NCBI GenBank assembly: GCA_003586115.2
Contig: QVOM02000126.1
Span: forward strand, 8,896,056-8,960,055
Direction of reading: 5' to 3'
Origin: Salvator merianae
Taxonomy: Eukaryota; Chordata; Lepidosauria; Squamata; Teiidae
DNA: 64,000 nucleotides
The notes under the pieces: generated by a model
What the model was told of the DNA's origin: nothing
The model's database searches: none
The model's input: the letters and a program-made list of their open reading frames with translations, nothing else
Part shown: positions 1-11,546 of the stretch, piece by piece
Layout: each line of letters starts with the position of its first letter
Position numbering within the stretch: the stretch's first letter is position 1
Position numbers and translations under genes: made by a program

Positions 1-335
1 ACTTCTCACTAGTGAATATCTGCATGCTCACTAGTGAAGTGTGACTGCATTCTGCGGAGGCCCAAGTGACTGAGAGCAGCTACAGCCGCTCCTGATTGCT
101 ACTAACTGTGGAGCACAAAACTGGACTGCTGGACTGCTCCCGGTACACAGTATTCACACCTACTTGTGGCTATGAACACTGCATGGTGCAGCTGTGACTG
201 TGCGGTTGCATGCTGTGTCCCTGCTACGATAGCAGTGGCCGGATGTCATGGTGGGGCGGTCATCATTCACACTGTGAGTGCTGGAAGCCCGTTCCCAGAA
301 TGCTCCAGCTCTCGCAGTGCAGTTGCGCAAGAAAG
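1..335. mobile_element. Family A MITE, left end outside window
   Basis: The sequence parallels the internal parts of the copies at 2783 and 57816: the 'actagtgaa' repeats, a block on gagcagctacag and gctcctgattgct, 'gtggagcacaaaa', then the 'gctggaagcccgttcccagaatg' type block. It stops where a CR1 3' end begins, so the right terminus is lost or was replaced by the CR1 insertion. Non-autonomous; no transposase frame. Confidence 0.6.
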
Positions 336-595
336 AAGGACTAGAAACAATGGGATGAAAATCCAAGGGAGTAGATACAGGCTAGATATTAGGAAAAACT
401 TCCTGACCGTAAGGGCAATCAGTCACTGGAACAGGTTGCCACAGGAGGTGGTGAGCTCTCCTTCGCTGGAGGTCTTCAAGGAGAGGCTGGACAGTTATCT
501 GTCTGGGATGCTTTAGTGAATCCTGCATTGAGCAGGGGGTTGGACTCGATGACCCTGGAGGTCCCTTCCAACTCTATGATTCTATGATTCTATGC
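336..595 (+). mobile_element. CR1 LINE, 5'-truncated 3' end
   Basis: The end of CR1 ORF2 is readable (YRLDIRKNFLTV, then NRLPQEVVSSPS), followed by the short 3' UTR and the typical CR1 tail of ATTCTATG units at 575-594. It carries only the last ~60 codons, as is usual for 5'-truncated CR1 copies. The same tail family recurs at 9815 (-), 10281 (+), 37623 (+) and 47064 (-). Confidence 0.9.
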
Positions 596-649
596 TCTGT
601 GGGGTCTGTTACACTGTGGAATGTTCACAATCAAACATTTTATGGTGGA

Positions 650-1120
650 AAGTAGGAAAAGGCCCTCAGACTGTGTCCAGATAGACCCTAAAATATGGGA
701 TTATCCCGGAGCTATGTTGGGATTTTCTTCTTGCTGTCCCTGCCAAATGGCAGGCAAAATTTCAGGGCAAGTGCGGGCACTTTCTGGATGCTTGCTCCTG
801 CAGTGGTGCACTGTATACATCTGGGTATTTGGGTGGCACCAAATACCTACAAGTACACAAGCGCCAGACCCTGCGCCTACGCAGTGAGCATTTCTGGCCT
901 GGTATCACCTCTATGCATGCACAGTGGCTATTTCCAGGCCAAAGAGCAGGGGAACAAATGTCCGGACAGGTAAGCCCATACTGTTATTTTGGGAATTGAC
1001 TTTTCCTGAACAGCAATAATGTGGGATTCCACCCCTTTTTCCCAGGTCTGTCTGGATGCTGCCATAAATTGAGATACAGTCATGGCCAGGCCTCTCTTCT
1101 CTCAGAATGCCGGACAAGGA
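650..1120. mobile_element. Degenerate MITE-like segment
   Basis: Starts near 'gtccagatagac' and ends near 'ccggacaggtaagcc...ttttgggaatt'. It shares the 'gacaggtaag' and 'gggaaaa..cca' style termini with the palindromic family at 4640, 14765, 27420 and 54945, but is strongly diverged. Boundaries are uncertain. Confidence 0.3.
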
Positions 1121-2600
1121 GTAACAGGTTTAAGTTACAAGGGAGAATTGGGTTTGAATGTCAGAAAAACCTTTCATCCAGCTCAGCAGATCGGCAGAAG
1201 AACCAGTTATTGAGCCTGAATTTTGATGGGTGCAGGATGAAACCTCCCTGGGGGAAAATCAGCAGGATTGCAAACTTGCCCTCTTTATAGGATCCCTCTG
1301 AGCAAGCAGGTTTGGTGCATCATGGGAGGATAAGAGAGAACCAGCCAGAAGTCCCACCCCCCTAAATTAATTAAAATGTATTAAACCAATAAAATGCAAT
1401 AGAAATAATGGATTGGGAAAAAAACATTCCCACTCGGAAGGCTTGGGCAAAAGAGAATGTCTGCAATTGCACCTGAAAGTTGGTAATGAAGGCATCCTGG
1501 GATGCCAGAAGCAGCAGTAGTTGACATGGATGAATGGCAGCTAGAAGTTTCCCCTTGCTTAAATATGGTTGTTCATGAGGCATCGGCATATCCTCCTCTG
1601 ATTTGCCGAGCCTTTGGACTGCAAAGGAATCTCATGGATAGACTTTCAGTGGGGCATGGGGCTTCCATCTGTGCTCAGCTGAGACAGCCATCACTGTTCA
1701 GAGGGAAGAGCACTTCAAAGAGAAGGTGCCACCACAAAGAAGGTCTGGCTGGGGATAACCACAGGGTGACACCCTTTAACCTTAGGTACCCGCAGCAGGA
1801 ACTGCCTAGATGATCTTGATAATCTCTCAGGACTGTAAGGTGTCCTGCCAACCCTTTTGATCTTTTTTTCCTTAAAGGAAAAAAAACACAGGACATTACT
1901 TTTAAGGAAACAAATCCTGGTGAAATCCAGGAGTGCTTCTTCTGGGTTGCACCTTAAGCATCGCACCACGCTGCACTCTCAGCCAGCAATCTGACGCCCA
2001 CCTCAGTTTTCTTGTGGATTTGTGTTAGGAACAGATGTGGTCAAAACAGACGGAGGTCCTTAAAGCTGCTACATTCCAAACCACCCGTTATTTTAACTGC
2101 TTGAAGAAGGCAGCTGGGAAAACAAACAGACGGAGAGAGAGATAGAAAGGGGGGGGGGGAATTGCCACATTATTTGTATTTGTGATATTGCTACATTTCT
2201 TGTTGCAGGCAACATGAAGAAGCCAGTGGTGTGAAGCGGTAGCTCATTAGCTCTCAATTCCCTGCCTTTATAGCTAACAGAATAATTAGTTTCTGTGGCA
2301 AAGATGGATTATGCAAACCCAGGAGTGAGGATACTAATCTAGTTACTCCAACGAGAGCACAAAGTGGAACAAACACGAAAGGGAGGGAAAAAGCCTTATA
2401 TGTTATTAAGAGCCACACAAAGAGGCTAAGATGGATCTGTGGCTTTGATTGGGTGTTGAGAGGCTATTTCTTAGAAAATACAAGTCACAGTTTCTGGAGA
2501 GCTAGCAATCTTAGCCTCGCAATAAGCAAGCAATAAAACAAAATGAATGCCCTTTGGCACATGAGGGCTTTCCAGACAGGGACTTTGTGGACTTTTCTGC
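1121..2600. other. No recognisable gene or repeat
   Basis: About 1.5 kb of mixed-composition DNA. I see only a 9-base G run near 2151 and AT-rich patches. The open frames here are short, overlap on both strands and show no family motif. Confidence 0.5.
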
Positions 2601-2725
2601 ACTGGTCGGTATACTGGTCCAGCGTGAGGCCTAGACCTTTTCTGGGCCTCTTGTTCCACACTCTGGAATGGAACAGAAGAGGCCCCACCTCCTGCTAGGC
2701 CATTCGGAGCCATTTCACACTTTTC
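2601..2725. mobile_element. Family A-related MITE fragment
   Basis: 'actggtcggtatactggtcc' and the following 'gaacagaagaggcccc' block match the left part of the copy at 59609-59770. This is a fragment only, with no clear target duplication. Confidence 0.5.
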
Positions 2726-2782
2726 ACTACTGAGCGTCTCTAGAGATCATGCTAGTGATCTCCAACGACTGGAGTAATATTA

Positions 2783-3234
2783 GGGCCTGTTTGCACTTTT
2801 CACTAGTGAGCATGCAGGCGCTCACTAGCCAAGTGCATCTGCAATTTGGGGAGGCCCTCGTGATGAGGAGCAAGCTACAGCTACTTCTGACTGCTATTAG
2901 CTGTGGGGCACAAAATCATGCTCCACAGCAGTACTGGGAGCATGCTGGATTGCTCCCAGTATGCAGCATTTGCACCTTCTTCCGGGTGTAAACGCTGCAC
3001 GGCATGGTTGCGATTGAGCAGTTGCGCCGCAGCCCCAGTTGTTATGGAAGCAGCTGGATGCTTCCCCAGCTGCTCTTATGGCATGGCAGCCAACATTCGC
3101 ACTGGAAGTGCTGGTAGCCCATTGTTGGGATGTTCCAGCCCTCGCAATGAGAATGGCTGCCGCGCTGGGAGGTCTGTTCCATCTTGGAGTGTTGGCTTGT
3201 GAACATTCTAGATGGAAAGTGCAGAAAAGTCACC
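2783..3234. mobile_element. Family A MITE (PIF/Harbinger-like)
   Basis: Left terminus GGGCCTGTTTGCACTTTT at 2783. The right end, 'aaagtgcagaaaag' near 3215-3229, is its inverted counterpart but the last bases are diverged, so no 3-bp duplication can be read. The interior carries the blocks seen in copies 46447 and 57816, including 'gtggggcacaaaatc' and 'gggatgttccagccctcg'. Confidence 0.75.
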
Positions 3235-3559
3235 AATACCAGCTGAGAATCAAGTGACAGTTGAGGATCCAGAAGTCAAGGCCACCGTTCACAGGCCCAA
3301 ATACAAGGACACAGAGACTTTCTTCGGTAGCAGCACGTCACCATTTACTGACAAATGATCACACAGCAATAAGCACCAGCAGGCATATATATCTCTCAGC
3401 AGTTTCCCACCCATTCAGTCATTCAGCAGTCAGCAATAAATATTCACTCCCCAATTTCTCTCAGCAGTAATGACCTTGGGACAGAAACAGACCCAATTAA
3501 TTCTTAAATGTCATATTCTTATCTCTACAACAAAGGAAAAGTAAGCATGGCCTGATGTC

Positions 3560-4245
3560 AGAAAGCTTGGGAGATGGCAACGCTGTGGTCAAGCTAACCC
3601 CAGGAGAATGCCCAGATCCTGTACCTGTTCTTTCAAGGGAGTGCAGCTCTATCTAGAACAGAATAATTTGAAACTTCCTTAATGAGAGAGCCTGGAACTA
3701 ATAGCACATGTGTTTTGTCAGGATTCAGTTGATTAGATCGCATCCAGCCCTTCGTTGCCTCCAAGCATTGATTCAGGATCAAGACTGCTTCTCTTGATTC
3801 AGATTACATGCAGAGATATGCCCTTTCCACACTGACCCTTGTTCCGGCATATATCCTGGTATAGAGACCTGCTGTCTACACCTGCAGACTACAGCAGGCC
3901 CCACCCGTGGATAAGGCTCCGTGTGGAAAGGACCATAGCGTTGGGTGTCATACACATACCGATGGCATCTCACTCCAGATCTCCTGATGGCCTCTCCCAG
4001 AGGCTTCACATGAATATTAAAAAGCACAAGGAATAAGTACAACCCTGGGGAAACCCCACAAGTGAGCCCCCATAAGTGAGCCTCCCCAAATCCCTCATAA
4101 CTACTTTTTTAAATCTGCCACAGAGATTGAACAAAACCACTTTAAAGCCAAGTCTCCAATTCATAAATCTCATAGCCATGGCAGTAAGATACTCTGGTCA
4201 ATAGTATCAAAAGCTAACAAGGGGGCAGATGAACCCTTGGAAGCA
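3560..4245 (-). mobile_element. L2-clade LINE fragment, split by a MITE
   Basis: The minus strand reads as the L2 reverse transcriptase: LFNIHVKPLGEAIRRSGVRC, then a degraded catalytic box YVYDTQRY (normally YADDTQLY). After the MITE insertion it continues with LNQCLEATKGWMRSNQLNPD and GAALPLKEQVQ, which follow the catalytic box in L2 proteins. Stops and frameshifts are present, so it is dead. The MITE at 3819-3934 lies between the two parts and accounts for the break. Confidence 0.8.
3819..3934. mobile_element. Short family A-related MITE inside L2
   Basis: A 116-bp element with inverted ends (T/G)GCCCTTTCCACAC and GTGTGGAAAGGACC, flanked by ATA at 3816-3818 and 3935-3937. The interior resembles the 180-bp element at 50551 ('ggtatagagacctgct' against 'gaatagggacctgct'). 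It interrupts the L2 reverse transcriptase frame just after the catalytic box. Confidence 0.75.
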
Positions 4246-4639
4246 GCTTGTCCACACTGTCAGCCTATAATAACTGAAAGCGATCCGACACAAAAGGACC
4301 AAACGGTACTCTTGAGACCTTCATAATGGCATTGCCAATAATGGCACCCAAGCAAGTCTGAGAGATTCTACATCTGAGGCCACCTCCTGACGTCGCTGGT
4401 AAATGCCACTTTTTAGCAATGTTTTCGAGTAAAGGTCCTCCAGAATAATCACTGGTTGCCCAGATAGCTGGACAACAGCGTGAGACAAATGGCTGCTTCC
4501 AGGCTGATGTGATGCGCACACCTTGGTATTTTGACAGGGCAAAATATGCAAAAGTGTGTGCACACCAGCACCACACATGCGTAGTGGCCATTCACCTCAG
4601 TTTCTGCCGTGCACATGTGCACGGGGTCATTTTCTTCAG

Positions 4640-4850
4640 TAAGGATCATGCTGCTGAGCTTCCAGACAGGTAGGTTTTTGTGCTATTCTGGGAATACCCA
4701 TGTTGAGAGTTGGGATTCCCCGTAACAAGATAAGGTGTGATTTTACCCCTTTATAGTGGGGCTATGCTGGGGTTGCCACAGATACGTGTGGCAATCCCAA
4801 CATAGCCATGACATAATTGCACATTATAGCCCCTGTCTGGACACAGCCTG
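4640..4850. mobile_element. Palindrome-core MITE
   Basis: Bounded by 'ccagacaggtag' and 'cctgtctggacac', which are inverted ends. The core at about 4771-4798 is an imperfect palindrome (ggttgccaca-gatac-gtgtggcaat) that recurs at 14816, 27617 and 55003. No coding potential. Confidence 0.6.
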
Positions 4851-6130
4851 AGTTATATGAAGAGTTTTTTGCATAAGAAATTGGGGTTTATATTAGAGGA
4901 AATGATGTACCACATCCATCCTTAAATATTATTCAGGCTCAGATAAATGAAGTTTAAAATTAAATGGCATGCTTTAATACACCACCCAATGCATACCTTA
5001 ATAGCTGCCCTTAACCCTCCCAGCTTTATCTGTGCTTTAATGACACAATAACATTAATTCCAGTCCATGAGCTGCGTAGTCAATGACGCTGTGTGTGATG
5101 CTTCTGGTGGAGCTGAATAAGTCATTTGAGTCCTGCTGGATTTACTAAAGGTCCCCATAGTTACTAGGCAGACAATCGAGATTTAGAGTTGCGTAGAACT
5201 GAAACAGCTGATGAGGGGACTTCTAAAAGCTGCTTCCTTTTCAATGAAATTGAAGGAATTTAAAATACTGGATACCAGAGTTACTCAGCTTGTGGACCTT
5301 CAGAGGTTCATGGACTACAATTCCCAGTATTTCATGCCAGCCCTACTGTATGTATGTCAGCCAACACCATACAACCACTTACATCGACCCAGTGTCTGCT
5401 ACATATTGTGGGTTGCGGTGCCCATCAGTTGTAGGCAACGCCATCTCTATTGGTAGTCTTTAGTATTTGGAGAAGATTAGATAATGCATGCCTCCTCCTT
5501 TCTCTCCCAACCCTGCAAGGAGATGGACACAATGTTTCTTCCCCTTTCCTTTGGCAATGCACAAGGGAAACAATGTTTCCTTTCAGTAAAAGAGGACTTT
5601 TGCGCAAAACCAGCACTGTGCTTCAGCAGCTCTAGGGCAAACAGCACAGTATAGCCTATCAGTCTTCTTTAAAAATGACAAGAGGTGGCAGGGCATGCTG
5701 GTTGGTGTATGCTTGGCTGTACCTGCTTTGGGGGTGTAGTCTACTTACCCCAACCATAACCGCATCATCCTCAACTTTGTCATCCGCACCACACAACTTC
5801 ATTGTGGGCCACATGCCACTGTGGATGTCTCGGGGGGGGGGAGGTGAGGTGGAAACCATTTGCTGACCACTATCTTCACTATCACAAATACTGATCCCTC
5901 ATACTTTCCTCCCCTTTTCACTGAGCTCTCCCCCCTTGCACGCTGCTTTGAAGTTGCACAATTACACAAAAGTGCAATTACAAGGAGAAGAAATTGAGCC
6001 CTGGCCTTCCAGAAGTGTTACTGTGTGGTAGATATGGAATTAAAGTTGTGCTTGGGTGGATACAAGCTGGACCATGGATAGTGAAAGATGCTAGTACTTC
6101 ATTCTGACCCAGAGCACCAGGATATTATGT
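4851..6130. other. Mostly unrecognised DNA
   Basis: No gene or full repeat seen. Near 5318 there is a single arm of the ACTACAATTCCCAG fold-back family. A run of nine G lies near 5831. Confidence 0.45.
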
Positions 6131-6134
6131 TCAG

Positions 6135-6260
6135 GTTTGGGCGCAGGAGGAGTGAGTGTGGTTCTGTGGTTGAGAAACTGCCTAGAAAGCTGGGATCATG
6201 GATTCAAATCCTAGCTTCTCTCCAGAACCATCTCTGTACATCTGCCAAGAAAAACTGCTT
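6135..6260 (+). mobile_element. Possible MIR/tRNA-derived SINE head
   Basis: 'gtggttctgtggttgagaaa' followed by 'ggattcaaatcctag' has the spacing of pol III A and B boxes in a MIR-like SINE. Strongly diverged and without a clear tail. Confidence 0.35.
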
Positions 6261-6793
6261 GGAGGAGTCCATGGAGTCACTAGTGTCCGGCTCAGCAGAA
6301 GGATGTCTTTAATTTACCTTTAGCTTGTGCACAGAAAAGACGTGAAGCATGTCCTTTTCAAAAAGAATTTAAATCCCCAAACACACTTCAATTCCACGCC
6401 CGGATCTTGGGAGTGTGAAGCATGAATGAGATAAGCTTCTGAAGCACTTATAAATGATTATTTTCTGTTATTTAGTCACAGTCAATAGGATCTCTTTCTT
6501 ATCCCAGGCCAAGCATTAAAAATAGGAATGTAAGAACTGTGCACAATCCCCAGGCTGCCAACAGAGGGCACTTTTTTCAAGACAGGAATTTAAGGTCCAT
6601 TCACACATGCTCCTCCTCAGGTGGGGAGTGAGCACTGGGCAGGTTCACAGAACTCCAGAATGGAACTCTATGCTGACTGGAGCATCTATACAAGTGGCTC
6701 TCTGCTTGCACAATCATTTTTCCAAACTGAGCCTTTTCTCTATACCAGCCCCCACGTCCCACCGACCACACTGAAAGAAGCATCTTTGGACTA

Positions 6794-7286
6794 CAGTCAA
6801 ACCTTGGTACTCATCGTTAATTGGTTCCAGGAGGCGCAATGAGTACCAAAAACGATGAGTACCAAACAAATTTTTCCCATAAGGAATAATGTAAATAAAT
6901 TTAATGTGTTCCCAAAGCAAAGACAATGCACATTTTTAAGGAAATATGTAAAAATATAGGGTTGTACATCATTACTTTACATGAGAAATAAACCTAAAAA
7001 TTAATAAATACCTGTATAGTATTTAGATTAAATACACAAAATGACCACAGAAGCCGTGATAAGACCACAAGGGGATGTGCACAGGGCAAGAGCTACCGTG
7101 TGGTTAGCACGTGACCCTTTGTTTTGGCTGGAAAGGGTAGCGAGTCACGAGGCAACTTGCACCGACGAGTTCTAGCTTGCGCGTTGAGTACCAAACAATG
7201 AGTACTAAGACAAAATTTTCATGTCAAAGTATGTTGAGTACCAAATTCAATGAGTTTCAAAGTAGTTGAGTACCAAGGTACCACTA
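6794..7286. mobile_element. Tc1/mariner-like non-autonomous element
   Basis: A 493-bp element with inverted ends CAGTCAAACCTTGGTACTCA and, reversed from the right, TAGTGGTACCTTGGTACTCA, flanked by TA at 6792-6793 and 7287-7288. 'gagtaccaa' is repeated many times in both halves, giving a layered inverted-repeat structure. No transposase frame survives. The TA duplication and CAGT start fit Tc1/mariner. Confidence 0.85.
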
Positions 7287-7324
7287 TACTTCTTTGAGGA
7301 CTGAAGGTAAGTTGCTTTTTATGA

Positions 7325-7690
7325 TGTTCAGTTCAGTCAACCAGAACCAGAGTTCAATGGAACAAGCAGGAACTCGGTTTATTACAGAACAAGTGATTTC
7401 AGCACAATACCTTACTCTTGTCAGAGAACTGTGACCTGTACAATTACCACATTTATACTATTTAAATATCTATAATATCCAATCAGATGATGCCATTTGT
7501 CTCTCCTGGAAATTCCACCCAATCAGCCTGTGCCAGGCCACCTGAGAATTCTGGCCAATCAGATGATGCCATCTGTCTCTCCTGGGAATTCTATCCAATC
7601 AGCCTTATGGCAGGCAATCTCTAACGCATGTCAAGTATACCTGGGCTGGGCCCACCTGACATTTTTCTTGCTGGGAGGGGCAGGAAGCTG
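7325..7690 (-). mobile_element. Possible solo LTR
   Basis: Read on the minus strand there is a pair of ~74-bp tandem units, each with ATTGG/CCAAT-type boxes (plus-strand CCAATCAGATGATGCC at 7479 and 7553). These are followed by an AT-rich TATA-like stretch near 7440-7480, then AATAAA near 7378. This order (U3 repeats, TATA, poly(A) signal within ~100 bp) is that of an LTR. No TG...CA ends or target duplication could be fixed. Confidence 0.45.
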
Positions 7691-8215
7691 ACCCATTACT
7701 GGATGTGGATGCTTTACTGCCTTACTGCATGTGGATGGTGCCTTAGGAAGCTATTATACAATATTCAGCTGCAATCACATGCAGTTTTTAAAAAGCACCT
7801 TTGAGTTGGCTTAGAAATGGCTGAGTTGCTTCGCAGGCAGGATCAGTCACAGGTATCTGCCCCTTCCCCTTCTCATGAACATTCTAGGCTAGAAAAGGTG
7901 GATTAAAGATGAGATGAGAACACAAGGGCCACACGCTACTGTCTCTGAGGCAATTCTGAATTGCTTTTTCTGTTAATGTGAACATAGCCTAAGTTAAGGT
8001 TTTGACTACATCTTCATTCATCTTTATCCATGACCATGGTGGCAAGGGACCAAGGGAAATGGAATCTAGGAAAAGGGATTTTTCACACACGCATCCTCAA
8101 TCACTATGGAGAAGCTTATCAGAGCAATATCTGAGAGGGAATTCCTTCAAGGAGGTTTCTGCAGAGTAAGGTTTGAACAGGCAGCCTCTGTTACCAAGTT
8201 TTTAGAAGGGCTGCT
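7691..8215. other. No recognisable gene or repeat
   Basis: Nothing supportable seen. Confidence 0.4.
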
Positions 8216-8217
8216 CA

Positions 8218-8330
8218 ACTGCAGACTTCCAGATGGCCCTGAACTATATCTCCCAGCATTCCATGCAGGATGAGCCTAACTGGCATTGGAATGATGGGAG
8301 TTGTAGTTCAAGAAATATGAAGGACTGCAA
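8218..8330. mobile_element. ACTACAACTCCC fold-back element
   Basis: 'gaactatatctcccagcattcc' and 'ggaatgatgggagttgtagttc' form an inverted pair around a short loop, with 'cagacttccagatggccctg' outside it. The arrangement matches copies at 18545 and 59388. This is a short hairpin MITE type common in squamate genomes. Confidence 0.6.
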
Positions 8331-8344
8331 ATTGCCCATACCAT

Positions 8345-8465
8345 TCCACACTTAAAAGCACTCTAAACCCACAGGCCACTCCACACTTAAAGGCACTCAA
8401 AGGCACACAAAACCACTCCAAGCCCAGTCAAAACTCACCAAAACACTTAAAGTCACACCCAGAAG
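8345..8465. repeat. Degenerate tandem repeat
   Basis: Imperfect repeats of a 'ccactccacacttaaaggcactc' type motif, rich in A and C on this strand, about four diverged units. Confidence 0.55.
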
Positions 8466-8684
8466 TCATTTTCAAAAAAGAACCATTCTTCACTGCCAAA
8501 AGACATGTGCAAAAATGGCTGCTGGACTAGGAATAAGGGTGTTCCTAGCGTGCTGCAACCTTCAACTCTGACCTCTGCTTCTGGCAGCAGTAGAAAGCAT
8601 TACTAGACTGACCTAAATGTATTAGAAGATAGTCGCAATTTGTACATAGTGTAATAGTGAATCCAGGCTACAATTCTCTACAGT

Positions 8685-8965
8685 GGCTGCCACTTTATTT
8701 CCAGGCCCAATGCAAGGTTCTGATTCTGGCTTTTAAAGCCCGAATTCCTGAAGGAGCACCTCCTCTGTACAGTCCAGCTTGTTAATTGAGCTCTTCTGAG
8801 AAGGCCATTTTAGAAATACTATTCTTCTCTATAACTAGAGAGATGACCTTGTCCATGGTGGCCCCCAAGCTCTGGAATAGTCTTTTGTTGGAAATATACC
8901 ATACTACTTCACCTTCTTCAACTTTAGGCATTTAGTAAAAATGTTTCTGTTCACCTAGGCCTTTG
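8685..8965 (+). mobile_element. L2-clade LINE fragment
   Basis: The plus strand reads QWLPLYFQAQCKVLILAFKA, then a block on 'gtggcccccaagctctggaa', which corresponds to the L2 C-terminal A-P-x-L-W motif. Frameshifted and 5'-truncated. Confidence 0.75.
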
Positions 8966-8971
8966 ATAATT

Positions 8972-9165
8972 AGGCTGCATCCAGATGCTAAAGATATCTT
9001 GCTATGCTCTTGGCACTATATTGGGAATACCAGATATAACTGAGGTGTCCCCAATATAGTACTACTTCAGTTAGCTGAAAATTTGATACGTTGCCATTAC
9101 AGGAAGCCAACCAGCCAAGTGTGTGAAAACAACAAAAGTGGGAAGGGGCTTCAAGTAGTCCCTCC
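8972..9165. mobile_element. TGCATCCAGA-type MITE, degenerate
   Basis: Begins TTA-GGCTGCATCCAGATG. The 'gggaataccagatataactg' and 'ggaagccaaccagccaagtg' blocks pair with the segment at 55841-56098. The right end is not resolved. Confidence 0.45.
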
Positions 9166-9814
9166 TCAGCTGAACTCAGAAGGTGCTGGCTAGTCGCCAA
9201 GGGAAGACTGTGATTGCTCCTTGTGTCTAGCTAGATGATCTTTATGATCCCACCCAACTTCACAATGCTATGATTCAGTGATGCTGTGATCCTGGTGTCA
9301 TACCAGAAACACCACAAGCTTTAGGGCTGCAACTCAGAGATTCATCCACTGCGGTATAAATCAGCACTCCTGGCCTGGTGGTGATCTTCTCAGCTCCATT
9401 AGGGAATCTAATCATGAACTAGTCTGAAGGATACAGATTAGGAGTGACAAAACTTTGATGATAGCTGTTTGGCTGTTCTGAGTCTTTGGAATGGAAAAGG
9501 AGAACTCTGCAAGAGAAAAGTGAGGCAAAAATAAGAGACGCTGAGGTAAATTAATCTCTTGCTTTGTCCTTTAGAAGGGTCACTTTTATCCTGGTAAAAT
9601 GAAGCCCAGCTCTTTGTTTTATTCAGTCTCAGGAAATTGTTCAGACAATAGGGCAAGGGAGAAGGCAGGTGGAGGTGCTTTTGATGCAGCCACAGGGACA
9701 TTCTTCGGCTACCGGCACAGTATGGAATGGACTTCCATCTGTGGCATCCCCCTTGCTGTCTGCCATTGTAACAGGCCACCTTAATATCTGTAGGATACCT
9801 CCACTTAAACGTTT

Positions 9815-9990
9815 AGAATCATAGAGTTGGGAGGGACCTCCAGGGGCATCAAGTCCAACCCCCTGCTCAATGCAGGAACCACTAAACCATCCCAGACAGA
9901 TGTCTCTCCAGTCTTTCCTTGAAGACCTCCAGTGAAGGAATGCTCACCACCTCCTGTGGCAACCTGTTCCATTGACTCATCACCCTTACT
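9815..9990 (-). mobile_element. CR1 LINE 3' end
   Basis: Reverse complement of the CR1 tail seen at 336: starts 'agaatcatagagttgggagg' and runs back through the 'gaagacctccagtgaagga' block (SPSLEVFK). Confidence 0.9.
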
Positions 9991-9994
9991 GTTT

Positions 9995-10135
9995 TATCTG
10001 GATAGGGTGCTTTTATCTATTATAATCATGTTTATTTAATGTTTTTGTGTTTGTTTAAGGTTTTATTTCTTCGGTGAACTGCTTTGAGATTCCACATCAG
10101 AAGCAGTACGAGAATACTTCAGATAAAGAAAGACT
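9995..10135 (+). mobile_element. L2-type 3' UTR tail
   Basis: 'gtgaactgctttgagattcc' and 'agcagtacgagaatac...ataaa' resemble the 'ctgctttgag...ggatacaaat' end of L2-mobilised elements seen at 36740. Confidence 0.5.
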
Positions 10136-10179
10136 GGGTGGGCAAATGAGGTGCTTGCTGCTTTGAACTGTTTCCAGGT

Positions 10180-10275
10180 TGGAAACTGGGAGCAGCTCAG
10201 GAGTAGAGCAACGGCCTGAAAAGCCAAGAGTCACATGTTTAATTCCCATCGTCTCCCCGGAAGCAAGTAATGACA
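10180..10275 (+). mobile_element. tRNA-derived SINE head
   Basis: 'agctcaggagtagagcaacg' followed by 'catgtttaattcccat' has the form of the A and B boxes of the tRNA-derived SINE heads common in squamates. No tail remains. Confidence 0.45.
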
Positions 10276-10280
10276 AATTA

Positions 10281-10486
10281 ACGGGAGGTCCCTTCCAACT
10301 CTATGATTCTGTGATTCTATACAGGAGGTGGTGAGCTCTCCTTCGCTGGAAGTCTTCAAGGAGAGGCTGGACAGACATCTATCTGGGATGGTTTAGTGAA
10401 TCCTGCATTGAGCAGGGGGTTGGTCTCGATGACCCTGGAGGTCCCTTCCAGTTCTATGATTTTATGATTCTATGGTTCGATGGTTC
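10281..10486 (+). mobile_element. Two adjacent CR1 3' ends
   Basis: 10281-10320 is the last part of one copy ('aggtcccttccaactctatg'). It abuts a second, longer copy from 10321 that ends in ATTCTATG-like units near 10486. Same orientation and family as the copy at 336. Confidence 0.85.
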
Positions 10487-10849
10487 TGTTTTTCATCAGG
10501 GGCAGCCAGTGTGGCCACGTGTAGCCAGCAGCCCTGCCTGCTGCTAAAAGCTAGTCTGTGAGTTTCCTTTGAAGTCCATGCAGGTGAGCACAGCTGGGAG
10601 CCCCTCCTGCTGCTGAAAGGTGGTCCTTGAGCTTCCTTTGAAGTCTATGCAGCAGTGCCATATGGATTTCAAAGGAAGCTCACGTACCACCTTTCATCAG
10701 GGGGAGCTGTGCAGACTTCAAGGGAAGGTCACGGGAGCTGCATCAATGCATCCATGTAGTCACCAGGAACTGGACTGGTCATGGTGGTCCCAAACAAAAA
10801 AGGTTAGTGACATCTTAGCTTAACCCCAACCAATACTGAATTAATCAAC

Positions 10850-11265
10850 ATGTTAAGATGTACTGCAACCTCGTCTAGAATGCTGCATACAGTTTTGGTT
10901 CCTGCATCTCAGAGAGGATGCAGCTCAGTTAGAAAAGGTTCAAAAGAGGATGACGAAAAACTTTCCAGCGAGGAAAGGTTGCAATGTTGGGGTCACTGTA
11001 ATTTGGAACGGAGATGGGTGAGACAGGGCATGATAGAAGTGAACAAAATTAGGCGTAAAATTAGGTGTGGACAAAGCGGATAGGGAGACATTTTCTCCCT
11101 TTCTCCAAAATTCAAGAATCAGGACTTATTTTGCTACCAGGAGATGCGTTGTTGGCACCAGCTTGGATGGTTTCAAAATACACTTGGACCAGTTCACGGA
11201 GCAAGAAATACTTCCTGTATTCGGCAAAGATCTTCACGACTTACACATTAGGAGTATTCGGAGGA
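10850..11265 (+). mobile_element. Degenerate CR1/L3-like LINE fragment
   Basis: Readable pieces correspond to the CR1 ORF2 C-terminal region: an 'LE..CIQFW' equivalent near 10870, 'EKVQKRMTK' near 10940, and the 'GD..LAPA...F' block near 11140. Many frameshifts; an old copy. Confidence 0.6.
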
Positions 11266-11546
11266 AACTTCTGATGGAAGTTGTCTCACACTCCCTATGC
11301 CCAGGCTAGAGGACATTAGATTTTAATATCAAATTGATGCTGTAGGCAATTTCAGGCTGACTTGCAGACCAGGTGATGGAGAAGGGGCGACACTCCAGCT
11401 GTAACCTTCTCTTTGATCTACCAAAATCACATCTGACTGCCTACAGTCCCAATCCATCACTAGCAGAGGCATGTCATGCTCTTGGACCTATTGTCAGGAA
11501 GGTTCTCAGCCCCAGAAATCGGTGTTTCTCAGCACATGCAAACTAT

